Shown here piece by piece: positions 36,190 to 45,955 of a stretch of DNA of 64,000 nucleotides. The translations under genes and the position numbers were made by a program. This stretch comes from Nannocystis punicea. Its GTDB lineage: Bacteria; Myxococcota_A; Polyangia; Nannocystales; Nannocystaceae. Below the pieces are notes generated by a model. That model was not told where the DNA came from. It saw only the letters and a program-made list of their open reading frames with translations, and did not search any database. The stretch spans positions 124,001 to 188,000 of the forward strand of contig NZ_CP114040.1 in assembly GCF_026965555.1 (NCBI RefSeq), given 5' to 3'. The first letter of the stretch is position 1, and each line of letters begins with the position of its first letter.

Positions 36190-39100
36190 TCACTTGGCCA
36201 GCCGCCAGCCCTCGCCGGTCTTGCCCTTGACCAGCTTTTCAAATTGCGCCCGCGCCTCGTCCTCGCCATCGAACCGCCGCAGCTTCTCGCTGCCCGCCGC
36301 GCCGAGCTTGCCCGAGCGCGTCAGCACGAACGCCCCCGGCGGATCGAACACCACCTCCCAGAACTTCCCGTCCTGCGTGTAGCGCCGCCGCACCACCCCG
36401 TCGTGGCGGCGCGCCCCGTACGGCAGGCCGAGCAGCTCCGGGCAGGCCTCGCCGAGAGCAGCCACGAACGGGCGCGCCAGCGACTCGGCGATGAACCACT
36501 CGAACGCCCCCTCGTACCACAGGTCGTCCGGCTTGCCCGTCACGTCGTAGTCGACGAACACGCGGCCCTCCTTGCGCGACGGCGAATTCGGCACGAACAG
36601 CACCACCGGCTGCTGCTGCGCGTCCTCGATCACCACCTGCGCCCCCGCCATCAGCTCGCGCAGCGCCTCCGCGTCCGCCGACGACTGCTTGGCCGCGAGC
36701 GCCTCGACCCGGTCCATCAGCGCCGGCCCGCGCGCCAGCGCCTCGTCGGGCCCGAGGAAGGACAGGCCGCGCTCGCCGATCCGCCACGACAGCGGGCCGT
36801 GGGCCCACGCGCCGCGCAGCTTCTCCGGCGCCTCCGCCCCGGCCGCCGCGGCGAAGCAGGCGATCGCCGCCTCGTCGGGCGGCGCGCCGCGGCTGACCGA
36901 AAGGCCAGGTACCACCGGCGTCCAGCCCCACTCCGCCAGCAGCCGCTCGAACTCGGCGAACGCCTCGAGGTGCCAGCTCGGCGAGCGCTCGTCGTCGCGG
37001 GCGCGGTCCGTGAGGTACTCGAGCAGGCCCATGTCGCCAGGGCGGCGGCGGTTGTCCGTCCACTCGATGCAGGCCACGCGCGCGCCGGGACGCTTCAGCA
37101 GCGCCAGCACCCGCGCCTCGACCTCGGCCTGCGCCTCGGGCTCCTCGCGCAGCTCGTACACGTACTCGCGGTCGTCGGAGTACTTGCCGCCCTCGAGCGG
37201 GGCGTAGTAGGTGCGGAGGACGCCGCCGCGCTGCGGCACGTACCAGGGCTCGGCGACGAACCAGTCCTTGGCCGGGTGGTCGACGATCTTGCGGTACAGC
37301 GCCTCGCCGGCCCCGGGCCCGTCGGCGACGAAGCCGTGGCCGGCGAAGCGGCCGTTGTTGGTGCCCTCGAACACGAGCACGCGATCGCCGTAGCGGACAA
37401 TGTCGCGGAACTGCCCGGCCGAGGCGTTCCAGTGGACGACGTGGCCGTCGCAGCGCTCGGCGTCGGCGAGGAAGGCGCCGAGGTCGTCGACGCCGGCCAC
37501 GACCTCGAACGGCGGCGCCTTGACCTCCTGGCCGTCGAACACGTGCAGGCGCTCCTGCTTGTCGAAGAACCACACCTCGCCGGCGGGCGTGGTGAGGAAG
37601 CGGCGATCGATGGGCACGCCGGCCAGCTCGGCGAGCGCGTCGTCGCTGATCTTCTTCAGCGGCTTGGCGGCCTTGCGCGGCTCCGCGGTCGCGGAGGTCC
37701 CGGCCAGCACGCGCTCGAGCTGCTTGCGGTCCTTGGCCTTGAACGACTCCCACGGGTCGTCGGTCGCGCGCTCGTAGTGCAGCTCCGAGAGGTTGGAGAG
37801 CGGCGGCTCGGCGATCGCCTGCGCGGCCGCGTGGGCCTGGCGCACCAGCTCGTGGTCGCCGCTCTCGAGCCCGAGCCGGACCGCGTGCATCAGCACGAAC
37901 TTGCGCTGGCTGCGAGCGCGGGCGTCGGTCGGCTCGGGCCAGCCGAGCACGGCCCGCGCGATCGCGGCGACGTAGGCGTGCGGCTTCTTCTTGGTGTCGT
38001 TCTCGAAGTCGAGGAACACCACCGCGTAGCTGTCGGCGGCGTGGTCGCTGCGGGTCCGCTCGAGCTCGGCCATGATCTCGCCGTGGCCGGCGTCGTCGAA
38101 GGTCTCGGCGACGGCGTTGCACAGGTACCAGACCTGCCGCCGCTCGATGAACAGGCGCGAGCGCAACAGCCCCAGCGCGGGCTCGGTCCCGATGTGCGTG
38201 AGGCCGCTGTAGAGGTTGCCCAGCAGCTCCGCGTCGGTCGTCTCGCCGAGGAGCTCGGCGATCGCCTGCAAGCCGCCCGGGTTGGTGAAGTAGAACAGGA
38301 CCCGACCGGCGGCGTGGTAGACGTGGATCGCCGGGAACACGCCGTCGTCGTCGTCGTCCGCGCCGGCCGGCTTGACGCCGAGGCGCGCGGCCAGGCGGAC
38401 CAGGCGGAAAGCTTGCCCTTCGGACAGGCGACGGACCACCTGGTTGTCGCTGTAGGCGATGAACAGCTTCGAGAGGATCTTGTCGCGCAGCACGTGGCGG
38501 CCGTCCTCGGCCAGCGCGGCCAGCAGCCAGTCGAAGAGCGCCGGCTCGTGGGCGATCGGCGCCAGCTTCTCGACCAGATCCTCCTTGTAGTCGTCGTCGA
38601 AGAACCCGCCGCTCTCGGGCCGCATCAACAGGGCCTGGAAGGTCGGCAGCAGTGGGTCGGCGAGGTCGACGATGCCGTCCTCGCGCAAGAGGGCGAGCTG
38701 GGCGGCGAAGTCGGACGGATCGTTCAAGCCGGCGGCCGCGGTCTGCAGGTCGGCGAGGGCCTCGCGGTCGTCGGCCGAGAGCAGGACGTCGACCGCCGCA
38801 GCGAGGACGTCGCCGGCGATCTGCCCGGCCATGAGGAGCAGCCGCCGCGCGAGCAAGAGGCGCTGCGGCGGGGCGAGCTTGCGCAGCTTCTTGAGCCCGG
38901 CCTCGCGTTCGTCGTCGTCCTCGGCGTAGAGCTGCAGCAGGAGCGGTCGCACCTCGGCGAGCGGGGCGATCCGCGCGGCGAACTGCTCGGCCCGCGCGCC
39001 GTCGCCGTCGCGCTCGGCGGCCGCCTGGGCGGCGTGGAGGACGCCCCAGTGGTACGGGTCGCGCGCGAGCACGCCGTCGATCAGGTCGCGCACGCGCAGG

Positions 39101-40623
39101 CGGTCGATCGCCAGCGGGGCCAGCGGCTCGAGCACGGCTCCGAGCAGATCGAGATCTGCACTTTCGTGCATGGTCTGAAGGACAGAATCGGCGGCGTGGC
39201 TGGCCCGGACGCCGGCGCGGACGTCGAGCAGGGCGGCGAGGGCCTGGAAGCCGAGCTCGACCCCGGGCGGGCCGGCGGCGACGAGGGCGTGCAGGCGATC
39301 GAGCTGGCCGGTGGCGGCGGCGGTGTCGACCAGGCGCTCGGCCTTGACGAAGCCGTGGGCGACGGGGTCGGCGAACACTGCGGCGGTCAGGCGCTCGAGG
39401 TCGACCTCTTCGCTGCTGACGGCGCCGCCGGTGTAAAAGAGGAGCAGGGAGCGGCGGGCGCGGAAGCCGGGGGCGGCGGCGACGTCGCCGTCGTGGGCGA
39501 GGGCGCCGAAGGCGGCGACGAAGGCGTGCACGAGGGGGTGCTCGCTGCCGGCGAGGGCGGCGACGACCTCGTCACGGCGGGCGTGGTCGGCGAGGAGGCT
39601 GGTGTGCAGCAACCAGTAGATGCCGAGGTGCGGGTCGTCGGCGAGGCGCCCGCGCTCGGCGGCGAAGGCCTTGGCCTCGGCGGCGCGGTCGTCGAAGGCG
39701 GCGCGCAGGTGGCCGTAGGCGCGGCGCGCCATGTCCTCGTCGCTGTCGATGGTCTGCCCGCGCAGCTCGTGGGCCCGGGCGAACAGCCACATCAACCACT
39801 GATAGCGCTCGAGCAGGGCGGCGGTGGTCGGCCGTCGCTCGCTGGTCGACTTGAGCTTGCGCGGCCGGAAGCGGGCGGCGATGTCGTCGTCGTCTTCCTC
39901 CTCCTCGTCGTCGTTGTCGCTGGCCTCGCGCTTGGCGTCGCGATAGGCGGCGAAGTCTTCGACGCTGTCGAAGCGGAGCACGACCTCGCGGTCCTCGTGG
40001 TCCTGCCAGTACACCTGGCCGCTGTCGCGCAGGTCGGCGAGGTAGTAGTTGTCGCCCTCGTCGTCGAGGACGTAGAAGCCGGACAGGGTCTTGTCGATCG
40101 CGCCGAAGTAGCCGAAGTTGCGCCCGAGGTGCGCGGCGACCAGATCGTCACCTGACCGATCGGTCAGGCCCTCGTCGCTCGCGGCGTAGGCTTCGCCGTC
40201 GATCGGCAGGGCGTAGAAGCGCCTGGCGGCCATGATCTCCGGCGACGCGGGCCCGAGCGCCGGCCGCGGACGCGAGGCGGTCTGCTTGCCCGACTTTGCC
40301 CTGGCCGACTTGCCGCCCGACTTCGCCTTGGCGGCCTTGGTGCCGGGCTTCTTGGCGGACTTGGTGCCGGGCTTCTTGGCGGACTTGGTGCCGGTCTTCT
40401 TGGTGGCCTTGGTGCCGGCCTTCTTGGCGGGGGTCTTCTTGCCGGCCTTCTTGGCCTTGGCGGCGGCTTTCTTGTCGGCCTTCTTCACCGCCTTCGCAGC
40501 TCTTCTCGCCGCAGTCTTGGCGGCCTTCTTGGCCCTGGCGGCGGGCTTCTTGGCGGCCTTTTTGGTCTTCGCCCCGGCGGTCGCCTTCTTCTTGGCCCTG
40601 GACTTCTGCTTCGCTTGCGGCAT
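36190..40623 (-). CDS. Giant SUKH-like / WGR protein with histone-H1-like tail
   Basis: A 1477-residue protein. Residues 1-115 are almost only Lys, Ala, Thr and Gly in AKKA / KKPGTKSAKKPGTK repeats, like histone H1 tails and well suited to DNA binding. A SUKH/SMI1-like domain follows (about 150-235: FYVLDDEGDNYYLADLRDSG, YWQDHEDREVVLRFDSVEDF), then an acidic run. A long helical HEAT-like region spans about 260-900. The last 70 residues resemble a WGR domain (GKFWEVVFDPPGAF, SGKLGAAGSEKLRRFDGEDEA, FEKLVKGKTGEGW). WGR domains bind nucleic acid in PARPs and MolR-type proteins. No catalytic motif is seen. A chromatin-like or DNA-damage role is possible but unproven. Confidence 0.75.
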   Translation of the reverse strand: MPQAKQKSRAKKKATAGAKTKKAAKKPAARAKKAAKTAARRAAKAVKKADKKAAAKAKKAGKKTPAKKAGTKATKKTGTKSAKKPGTKSAKKPGTKAAKAKSGGKSARAKSGKQTASRPRPALGPASPEIMAARRFYALPIDGEAYAASDEGLTDRSGDDLVAAHLGRNFGYFGAIDKTLSGFYVLDDEGDNYYLADLRDSGQVYWQDHEDREVVLRFDSVEDFAAYRDAKREASDNDDEEEEDDDDIAARFRPRKLKSTSERRPTTAALLERYQWLMWLFARAHELRGQTIDSDEDMARRAYGHLRAAFDDRAAEAKAFAAERGRLADDPHLGIYWLLHTSLLADHARRDEVVAALAGSEHPLVHAFVAAFGALAHDGDVAAAPGFRARRSLLLFYTGGAVSSEEVDLERLTAAVFADPVAHGFVKAERLVDTAAATGQLDRLHALVAAGPPGVELGFQALAALLDVRAGVRASHAADSVLQTMHESADLDLLGAVLEPLAPLAIDRLRVRDLIDGVLARDPYHWGVLHAAQAAAERDGDGARAEQFAARIAPLAEVRPLLLQLYAEDDDEREAGLKKLRKLAPPQRLLLARRLLLMAGQIAGDVLAAAVDVLLSADDREALADLQTAAAGLNDPSDFAAQLALLREDGIVDLADPLLPTFQALLMRPESGGFFDDDYKEDLVEKLAPIAHEPALFDWLLAALAEDGRHVLRDKILSKLFIAYSDNQVVRRLSEGQAFRLVRLAARLGVKPAGADDDDDGVFPAIHVYHAAGRVLFYFTNPGGLQAIAELLGETTDAELLGNLYSGLTHIGTEPALGLLRSRLFIERRQVWYLCNAVAETFDDAGHGEIMAELERTRSDHAADSYAVVFLDFENDTKKKPHAYVAAIARAVLGWPEPTDARARSQRKFVLMHAVRLGLESGDHELVRQAHAAAQAIAEPPLSNLSELHYERATDDPWESFKAKDRKQLERVLAGTSATAEPRKAAKPLKKISDDALAELAGVPIDRRFLTTPAGEVWFFDKQERLHVFDGQEVKAPPFEVVAGVDDLGAFLADAERCDGHVVHWNASAGQFRDIVRYGDRVLVFEGTNNGRFAGHGFVADGPGAGEALYRKIVDHPAKDWFVAEPWYVPQRGGVLRTYYAPLEGGKYSDDREYVYELREEPEAQAEVEARVLALLKRPGARVACIEWTDNRRRPGDMGLLEYLTDRARDDERSPSWHLEAFAEFERLLAEWGWTPVVPGLSVSRGAPPDEAAIACFAAAAGAEAPEKLRGAWAHGPLSWRIGERGLSFLGPDEALARGPALMDRVEALAAKQSSADAEALRELMAGAQVVIEDAQQQPVVLFVPNSPSRKEGRVFVDYDVTGKPDDLWYEGAFEWFIAESLARPFVAALGEACPELLGLPYGARRHDGVVRRRYTQDGKFWEVVFDPPGAFVLTRSGKLGAAGSEKLRRFDGEDEARAQFEKLVKGKTGEGWRLAK

Positions 40624-40697
40624 TGGCCGCGAGGATAGTGGGCGGATCGCGGATCGTCACCCTCACGCGGTGCGCAAATGCGCGCGAGCCGTCATGT

Positions 40698-41558
40698 CTA
40701 CCCGAACGCGGCGGCGAGGGCCTGTTCGGCGGTTGCGGTGGTGCGGAGCTGCGACAGATCGACGCCGAGGTCGACGAGGGTGCGGGCCAGAGACGGCTGG
40801 ATGCCGGCCAGCACGACGCCCGCGCCGAGCAAGGACGCGGCGGTGCCGGTGCGCACGAGGGCCGCGGTGGTGCTCGTGTCGAGGTCGCCGGCGCCGGTGA
40901 GGTCGAGGATGACCGTGCGGGCGCGGCGATCGGTGATGGCTTGCAGGACGCTGTTCATCATGGTCGCGGCGCCGTCGCGATCGAGCTCGCCGACGATCGG
41001 GACCAGCAGGACGCCGGCGGCGACGCTGAGGATCGGCGTCGAGAGGCGGCGGATTACCTGCTCCTGCAGCGCGAGCTGGACCGCGTGCTCGCGCAGCTCG
41101 GCCTCGCGGGCCCGCCGCTCGGTGAGGTCGCGCCAGGCCACCAGCATCACCGGGCCGCTCGGCAGGCGCACCGGCGTGAGCGTGACCTCGACCGGGAACA
41201 CCTCGCCGTCCATGCGCCGGTGCAGCCACTCGAAGCGGTGCACGCCGCGGGTGCGGGCAGTGTCGTCCATCTCGATCGACTTCTCGCGCGAGAGCCGACC
41301 GTCGGGCTGCCGCTCGGGCGACAGCTGGGCCGGGTGCGACGAGCGCAGCCGCGAGCGGTCGTCGCAGCGGAGCATCCGCATGGCGGCGCTGTTGCAGTCG
41401 AGGATGCCGGTGTGATCGAAGATCAGGTGAGCGTCCGAGGAGTGCTCGAACAGCACCCGGAAGCGCTCCTCGGCCTGCGCCAGGGCGGTGAGCTCGCCCC
41501 GCAGGCGCTCGTTCTCCGCCCGCAACGCCGCCAGCTCTTCGGCATGAGTGTCGGCCAT
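40698..41558 (-). CDS. PAS-STAS protein (RsbR-like)
   Basis: A 286-residue protein. A short coiled coil (EELAALRAENERLRGELTAL) is followed by one PAS domain (about 28-150: RFRVLFEHSSDAHLIFDHTG, LVAWRDLTERRAREAEL). A linker with VIRRLSTPILSVAAGVLLVP leads to a STAS domain (about 178-280: VILDLTGAGDLDTSTTAAL). It is the second RsbR-like protein in the window. The next gene on the same strand is the PP2C phosphatase, 676 bp away, so a partner-switching circuit is plausible. Confidence 0.85.
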   Translation of the reverse strand: MADTHAEELAALRAENERLRGELTALAQAEERFRVLFEHSSDAHLIFDHTGILDCNSAAMRMLRCDDRSRLRSSHPAQLSPERQPDGRLSREKSIEMDDTARTRGVHRFEWLHRRMDGEVFPVEVTLTPVRLPSGPVMLVAWRDLTERRAREAELREHAVQLALQEQVIRRLSTPILSVAAGVLLVPIVGELDRDGAATMMNSVLQAITDRRARTVILDLTGAGDLDTSTTAALVRTGTAASLLGAGVVLAGIQPSLARTLVDLGVDLSQLRTTATAEQALAAAFG

Positions 41559-41648
41559 GGGACGTCGACGTTACAAAAACGTCGTTCGTGGGGCAAAGCA
41601 GAAGCTCGCGGCGCGCAAGCGCGCGAGGTCGCGAGCGGGTGCAAGAGG

Positions 41649-41664
41649 ATGTCTCCGAGGACAG
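41649..41664. repeat. Hairpin-repeat unit
   Basis: ATGTCT-CCGA-GGACAG, upstream of the PAS-STAS gene. Confidence 0.6.
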
Positions 41665-42150
41665 GTCTTACCGCGCGGGCCCGGCGAGCTCATCCACGGC
41701 GTGGAGGCGAGGGAGACGCTCCGCCGCGGTCGGCTGCGCGACCTCGGGTCACCTCGCCGAGGCTGACGCGAGGGCAACTCTGGCGGCCGCGGTCTCTGCA
41801 CGGGCGATGACTGCGTGGCCGCGAGTCAGCAGGCCCGACGCAGACGACGAGCTCCGGAGCGCAGATGCCAATCCCCTTGCACGCCTGCCGGGGCGCGTGT
41901 GCTCTCGGCAGCAGGACTTGGAGCGGGCCTGTTCTCCGCCACGCCGTCGGGTGGCTCGTCGGTCGCGTACGGTCTGTCGGAGCTCGGCCGAAGACGACTC
42001 GAGATGCCGAGGCGCGAACGGAGCATCTCCGAGGCACGCCACGAGCGCGGCGAGCGGGGCATTTGGAGCGGGCCGCGCTCGTTCTCCGCCGCGCTGTTCG
42101 CGGTGCTCGTCGGTCGCCGCGGCCGGTGCGCCCGTGAACTCACAGGCGCT

Positions 42151-42209
42151 TTCGGACATGCTCTCGAGGGAATGTCCGAACGAACATTCCCCATCGAACA
42201 TGTTGCGAA
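42151..42209. repeat. Three-unit hairpin-repeat array
   Basis: Units at 42158, 42172 and 42186 (ATGCTCTCGAGGGA, ATGTCCGAACGAAC, ATTCCCCATCGAAC) then ATGTTGCG. An outer perfect inverted repeat, TTCGGACAT (42151-42159) / ATGTCCGAA (42172-42180), is superposed. It lies 26 bases from the PP2C stop. Confidence 0.82.
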
Positions 42210-42234
42210 GAGAAGGTCCGGATGGGCCGCCGCC

Positions 42235-43887
42235 TCAGGCGCCGAACAGGGCGAGGGCGAAGCTGATGTCGTCGGAGGCGGGGGCGCGGCCGCGGTGGAG
42301 GGCGAGGCGGTCCTTGAGCTGGGCCTCGAACCACTCGAGGTCGGGCTTGCGGCCGGCGGCGCGGCGGATGTCGGCGACCATCTCGGTGAGGCCGTCGACG
42401 CCGAGGATCTTGTCCTCCTCATTAAAACACTCGGACAGGCCGTCGGAGTAGAGGAGGAGCAGCTCGCCGGGGCGCAGGCGGTCGTCGCTGAGCTCGAGCT
42501 CGATGTCGAGGAGGCCGATCGGCATGCCCTCGGCCAGGCGGAGCTCGCGGATCGTCCCGTTCGGGGTGACGACCATCGGCGCAGGGTGGCCGCAGCCGAC
42601 CGCCTCGAGCGCGCCGGTGCGCGGGTCGATCAGCGCGGCCGCGAGGGTCACGAAGGTCTCGCCGCTCCAGGTGTCGAGCAGCTGCCGATTCAACGTGTGC
42701 ACGAGGTCGGGCAGCGACATGCCCTGGCGGACCGCGAGGTGCACCGTGGTGTGCAGGCCGGAGGCGATCAGCGCGGCGTCGATGCCCTTGCCGGCGACGT
42801 CCATGACGGTGACGAGGACGCGGCCGTCGCGGGTCGGCAGGGCGTCGACGTAGTCGCCGCCGACGCCCTTGCACGGGGTGAAGCCGAAGCCGATCTGAAG
42901 TGACCCGGAGGACATGTCCCGAGGGACAAGTCGGGCCTGGATCGCGCTCGCGCGCCGCAGCTCCTCCTCGAGCAGGGCCTGGCGCTGGGCGGCCTCGCGC
43001 GCGGTCCAGGCGTCCTCGGCCTGGCGGTACATGGCCGAGGCGAGGGAGGCGAGGGCGAGCCACTCGGCGGTGCCGTACTGGCCGGGGAGCATGACGTAGA
43101 GGACGTCGAGGTGCTCGGCGTCGCCGCGGATCGGGCACGCCACCGCGGCGGTGGCCTGGCCACCGAACACGACCGACATCTGGACCATGTTGTTCTTCGG
43201 CCCGGCCGGGCCGGAGCTGGCGAGCACGGGGGCGTCGCTGGCGAGCACCGCCTTGATCACCGAGCGGCTGATCGGCGGCTCGCCGCCGGGGCCGGTCGGG
43301 CCCGACAGGATCTCGGGGGCGCTGGCGTCGGAGCGGAGGATCCGCAGGACCACGGCGGCGTTGCCGTGGAAGTGCGCGCTCGTCATCAGCTCGCACAGCT
43401 GGAACATCCGCCGGTCGGCTGCCTCTTCGGCCAGCAGCGCGGCGCTGAAGCCGAGGACGCGCGAGAGGTGCGAGGCGTCGACCTTGGGCGGCCCCAGCTC
43501 CTGCAGGGTGCGCGCCGGGCCGAAGGCGCCGTCGGTGACGCTGGTGCGTGGGCGGGCGGCGGGCCGCAGGGGGGCCGGGCCGGCGTGGAAGACGAGGTCG
43601 AACTCGTCGATGCGGAGGACGTCGCCCGACTGCAGGGCGCGCTCGCCGGCGACGCGGGTGCCGTTGACGCCCGTGCCGTTGCGGCTGCCGAGGTCGCGGA
43701 CCCGCCAGCCGTGGTCGTCGCAGATCAGCTCGGCGTGCTGGCGCGAGACCGAGGTGGTGTTGAGGACGACGTCGCAGTCAGGAGAGCGGCCGACGACGAC
43801 GCGACGCCCGACGAGGTTGACGTTGGTGACGGGAGCCTGGCCCCGGCGGATCTCCAACCATCCGGCCACGGCGTCACGATAAACCAA
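42235..43887 (-). CDS. FHA-GAF-PP2C (SpoIIE/RsbU-type) phosphatase
   Basis: A 550-residue protein. The FHA domain (about 10-105) has VVVGRSPDCDVVL, SVSRQHAEL and DLGSRNGTGVNG, so it should bind phospho-Thr proteins. A GAF-like sensor region covers about 145-300. The SpoIIE phosphatase domain (about 325-550) has GGDYVDALPTRDGRV, TVMDVAGKGIDAAL, GCGHPAPMV, YSDGLSEC and SDDISFALA with the metal-binding Asp residues. It should dephosphorylate a STAS-type protein in a partner switch; the RsbR-like proteins nearby are candidates. A hairpin repeat lies in frame (42914), encoding VPRDMS. Confidence 0.92.
   Translation of the reverse strand: MVYRDAVAGWLEIRRGQAPVTNVNLVGRRVVVGRSPDCDVVLNTTSVSRQHAELICDDHGWRVRDLGSRNGTGVNGTRVAGERALQSGDVLRIDEFDLVFHAGPAPLRPAARPRTSVTDGAFGPARTLQELGPPKVDASHLSRVLGFSAALLAEEAADRRMFQLCELMTSAHFHGNAAVVLRILRSDASAPEILSGPTGPGGEPPISRSVIKAVLASDAPVLASSGPAGPKNNMVQMSVVFGGQATAAVACPIRGDAEHLDVLYVMLPGQYGTAEWLALASLASAMYRQAEDAWTAREAAQRQALLEEELRRASAIQARLVPRDMSSGSLQIGFGFTPCKGVGGDYVDALPTRDGRVLVTVMDVAGKGIDAALIASGLHTTVHLAVRQGMSLPDLVHTLNRQLLDTWSGETFVTLAAALIDPRTGALEAVGCGHPAPMVVTPNGTIRELRLAEGMPIGLLDIELELSDDRLRPGELLLLYSDGLSECFNEEDKILGVDGLTEMVADIRRAAGRKPDLEWFEAQLKDRLALHRGRAPASDDISFALALFGA
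42914..42929. repeat. In-frame hairpin-repeat copy
   Basis: ATGTCC-CGAG-GGACAA at the start of the PP2C domain. Confidence 0.6.
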
Positions 43888-44291
43888 AAGCGCGGGCGGG
43901 GGCGCGCGGAGCCGGCGAGCGGCGCCGCAGCGGCCGCCAGCGGGTCGCCGCGGCGAACGGGCCTCTCGGTGCGGGGTTCGCCGCGCACGCGAATGGCGGG
44001 CTGCGCCTCACCGGCGAGGTCGACTCCGTGGGAGCACGGGTGGTGAAGTCACGAGCCGTGGGCGCGAAGGATGCCTGCTGCGAGGCGGTCGGCGTGGGCG
44101 AGGGTGGAGAAGTCACGAGCCGCGGGTGCGAGTGATGGGTGCGGGGCGGGTGGTCGCGGGCGAGGTGGAGAGTCACGAGCGCGAGTGATGCTGCGCGGTC
44201 GTCGGTTCGCGGGAGGGCAAAATGAAAGCGACTTCACGGCGAGGCCGCGAAGTCGCATGTTCGTCGCTGCGGGGCCGGGCCCGCGCCGCCG
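43888..44291. other. Intergenic region with three direct repeats
   Basis: This 404-bp region has no gene. GAAGTCACGAGCCGyGGGyGCGAnnGATG occurs at 44045 and 44109, and a shortened AGTCACGAGCGCGAGTGATG at 44171. The terminator of the next gene is at 44215. Confidence 0.55.
44215..44256 (-). terminator. Intrinsic terminator
   Basis: On the minus strand, GCGACTTC-G-CGGC-CTC-GCCG-T-GAAGTCGC (44228-44256) forms a stem of about 12 bp with one mismatch. It is followed by TTTCATTTT, 36 bases after the lipoprotein stop at 44292. Confidence 0.75.
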
Positions 44292-45806
44292 TCACTTGGC
44301 CGGGGTCTTCGGGGTGAAGAACACCTGGCCCTGGGAGAGGGCGTAGGTGACCTTCATGCTCTTGAGCAGCGGCACGTTGACGTAGCCGCCGAGCTCGAAG
44401 CCGCCGAGCTCGACGACCTGGGCGAGGCCGCTGTCGGGCGGGGTGTTGGCGAGGACGAGGCCGCCGACGCCCTTGACGCCGAGGTCGCCGACCTTGGCCT
44501 GGTCGACGTAGATCATCTTGAGGCCGGCGTTGGGGTCGTCGAGCGGGTCGAGCTCGCGGGGCAGGTGGCCGCTCTTGAGGTAGTTCTTCTTGGCCACGGT
44601 GAGGGCGGTGCCGTAGGAGCCGCCGAGCCAGGCGTAGAACTGGGCGTCGGAGCCGTCGAGGGTGACGGGGACCGAGGGGACGAGGAACAGGTGGAGGTCG
44701 AGCAGGAGCAGCTGCGAGGCGATGCTGCCCGCGGGCGCGCCGGTGGGCGGGGCGCTCTGGAGCTCGAGCGAGGCGTTGGGGAAGTCGAAGGTGATCGCGC
44801 CGATCTTGCTCAGGACCTGGCGACCGAGCAGGACCCCGGGCGTCTCGCCGAGGCCGAAGGTCGAGAGGTCGTCGACGATCGCCGGGACGTTGGTGATCTT
44901 GAGGTCGCCGAACTTGATCTCGGGGATGAGGACGATGCTGGTCTCCGCGTCGCTGCCGAAGGTCTTGATCTTGGCGACCTCCTTCAGCTTGAGCTGGTCG
45001 GCGAAGGCCTTGTGGATCCGCGCCTCCTCGCGCAGCTCGAGCAGCAGCACCCGCGTGTACTCGCCGCCGACGGTCGCGCCCGAGTGCTTGAGCCCCTGGG
45101 TCGGATCGATCTGCAGGTCGGAGGTGCCCTTGGCGCCTTCGACCTTGGCCAGCTCGCCCTTGCCCTCGAGCGGCCGCATGAACGCGGCGTGGCTCTGCAG
45201 CAGCGGCAGCAGCGGGTTGTCGGGCTCGATCAGCTTGAACACCGCGTCGAGCGTCTTGACCGCGTTGGCCGCGTCGAGCTGGGCGTAGTAGCTCCACAGC
45301 TTGACCAGCAGCGGGTCGATCTGGTTCTGGTCGGCCGCGAGGATCGTGTCCTGCAGCTCGATCGCCGACTTGTGGTCGCCGACCGCCTGGTAGTTGCGGC
45401 CGAGGCCCACCGCGGCGCCGAAGTTCTTGCGGTCGAGCTCGAGCGCCTCCTTGAAGGCCTTGGTCGAGCCGGCGTAGTCACCCGCGCGCCAGTTGGCCGC
45501 GCCGAGCACTGCGTAGGCGTCGGCGTTCTTCGACTCCGACTCGAGCGCGCGCTTGGCCCGCTCACGCGCCGAGGCCCAGCGGCCCTTGGCCAGGTCCTGG
45601 TTGGCCAGCGAGACCAGAGTGTCGGCCTTGGCCGCCTTCTGCGCCTCGGCCCGCTTGCGGTCGGCCTCCTCGACCGACATGCCCTTCTCGCCGGGGGCGG
45701 CGGTCTCGCCCTTTTTGCCGCACGCCGCGGTGGTGAGGGTCAGGGCGAGCAGGCCCAGAAGACCGGGGCGGAACAACTGGCGAAGCGTACGAAGGTCGCG
45801 CGACAT
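44292..45806 (-). CDS. TPR lipoprotein with degenerate retropepsin-like domains
   Basis: A 504-residue protein. The lipobox is LTTAAC near residue 29, followed by a helical linker. TPR repeats span about 60-200 (NADAYAVLGAANWRAGDYAGSTKAFKEALELD, FGAAVGLGRNYQAVGDHKSAIEL). The rest shows two beta domains of retropepsin-like pattern: LLGRQVLSKIGAITFDFPNASLEL and VPVTLDGSDAQFYAWLGGSYGTAL. Where active proteases have DTG, the second reads AWLGG, so the catalytic Asp is missing. A non-catalytic, surface-tethered binding protein is inferred. ATG 45806 follows GGAGAG. Confidence 0.7.
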   Translation of the reverse strand: MSRDLRTLRQLFRPGLLGLLALTLTTAACGKKGETAAPGEKGMSVEEADRKRAEAQKAAKADTLVSLANQDLAKGRWASARERAKRALESESKNADAYAVLGAANWRAGDYAGSTKAFKEALELDRKNFGAAVGLGRNYQAVGDHKSAIELQDTILAADQNQIDPLLVKLWSYYAQLDAANAVKTLDAVFKLIEPDNPLLPLLQSHAAFMRPLEGKGELAKVEGAKGTSDLQIDPTQGLKHSGATVGGEYTRVLLLELREEARIHKAFADQLKLKEVAKIKTFGSDAETSIVLIPEIKFGDLKITNVPAIVDDLSTFGLGETPGVLLGRQVLSKIGAITFDFPNASLELQSAPPTGAPAGSIASQLLLLDLHLFLVPSVPVTLDGSDAQFYAWLGGSYGTALTVAKKNYLKSGHLPRELDPLDDPNAGLKMIYVDQAKVGDLGVKGVGGLVLANTPPDSGLAQVVELGGFELGGYVNVPLLKSMKVTYALSQGQVFFTPKTPAK

Positions 45807-45955
45807 GAACTCTCCAGCGCGGGGCAGGCGGCGCCGCGCCGGCGGAGCATACCCGCGGGGGCGGGCGTCCAGCAACGGCCAGGCGCGGGGGCCGGGGACG
45901 ACGCCTCGGCGTGAACGGCCCCGGACCGGGCGGCCGCGGGGGAATTACCGGGAGG

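Larger units (their letters stand above)
41559..42234. other. Intergenic region with repeats
   Basis: This 676-bp region has no gene. It contains a hairpin unit at 41649, an imperfect direct repeat (about 41918-41966 and 42063-42117, starting TTGGAGCGGGCC and ending CTCGTCGGTCGC), and a hairpin array at 42151. Confidence 0.55.

Noticed and set aside
36142..40155. 1337-residue open frame on the plus strand
   Set aside because: It is the antisense frame of the SUKH/WGR gene; the translated repeats mirror Arg/Val/Gly codon bias and show no domain.
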